Source: JBBRWV01 sp038248985
GTDB taxonomy: Bacteria > Planctomycetota > Phycisphaerae > WQYP01
NCBI GenBank assembly: GCA_038248985.1
Contig: JBBRWV010000017.1
Coordinates: forward strand, 1 to 41,269
Direction of reading: 5' to 3'
DNA length: 41,269 nucleotides
The notes below the pieces were generated by a model. The model made no database searches. It saw only the letters and a program-made list of their open reading frames with translations, and had not been told where the DNA came from. Both the position numbers and the translations under genes were made by a program. This document shows positions 41,218 through 41,269 of this stretch, piece by piece; within the stretch, counting starts at the first letter, position 1; each line of letters starts with the position of its first letter.

Positions 41218-41269
41218 CCCCCCCCCCCCCCCCCCCCGCGCCCCCCGCGCCCCCAAAGCCCCCCCCCCC
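41218..41269. other. Poly-C terminal tract
   Basis: A run of about twenty C followed by C-rich sequence with few other bases ends the window. It is probably a contig end with low-quality or homopolymer-affected sequence. No feature can be supported here. Confidence 0.6.

Noticed and set aside
41119..41256. N-terminal extension of the sugar kinase into the poly-C end
   Set aside because: The translated segment is nearly all Gly/Arg from the homopolymer. A GTG with a ribosome-binding site at 41118 gives a normal start.

Overview
The window most likely comes from a member of the Planctomycetota, plausibly a Phycisphaerae-type lineage. This is inferred from the gene set and not proven. The pointers are a PEP-CTERM protein next to an H-X9-DG-type prepilin-like protein, a FloA flotillin-like protein, a large DUF6785/DUF6784-type membrane protein, TPR-rich lipoproteins, a secreted serpin, and high GC with long pyrimidine-rich tracts. 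All coding calls were made by reading the translations. No database search was possible.

Region by region. (1) 1-2713: a truncated membrane protein, then a compositionally distinct restriction-modification pair (D12-class adenine methyltransferase plus HNH endonuclease). The pair is bracketed by a 10-bp direct repeat and abuts a frameshifted C-terminal relic of another DNA methyltransferase. (2) 2714-3236: a spacer with several tracts of degenerate 7-bp-period repeats. (3) 3237-8631: a CitMHS/NhaD-like antiporter, a lone pstB, a secreted serpin and a PAS protein with a degenerate Hpt-like C-terminus. (4) 8730-13519: tRNA-Val(GAC) with a terminator, then on the minus strand two large polytopic membrane proteins followed by a minimal FtsX-type permease. 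(5) 13719-18932, minus strand: a Pro/Gln-rich protein, the 33-residue ribosomal protein bTHX, FloA, and three membrane-anchored or secreted proteins of unknown role. (6) 19064-27076, minus strand: the F-type ATP synthase operon atpZ-I-B-E-F-H-A-G-D, with no atpC after atpD and a strong intrinsic terminator between atpE and atpF. (7) 27077-41269: an AT-rich spacer, purA, a small lipoprotein, a HEAT/TPR protein, a YgfZ-like folate-binding protein with a pseudo-receiver, yebC, a 999-residue TPR lipoprotein, an ExoD-like protein, a DUF481-type outer-membrane protein, a prepilin-like protein, a PEP-CTERM protein, and a GHMP sugar kinase whose motifs look like plant L-arabinokinase. The contig ends in poly-C.

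How the parts fit together. The ATP synthase genes form the central energy module. AtpB has a His-rich loop and AtpF has a cleavable signal peptide plus a His-containing periplasmic extension, so this enzyme differs from the textbook form on both faces of the membrane. The restriction-modification segment looks like recent turnover of a defence locus. The transporter block (two OPT/DUF6785-like proteins plus a small FtsX permease without an ATPase) is the best candidate for a poorly described functional unit. Much of the rest is envelope biology: lipoproteins, an outer-membrane barrel, a sorted surface protein and a pseudopilin-like protein.
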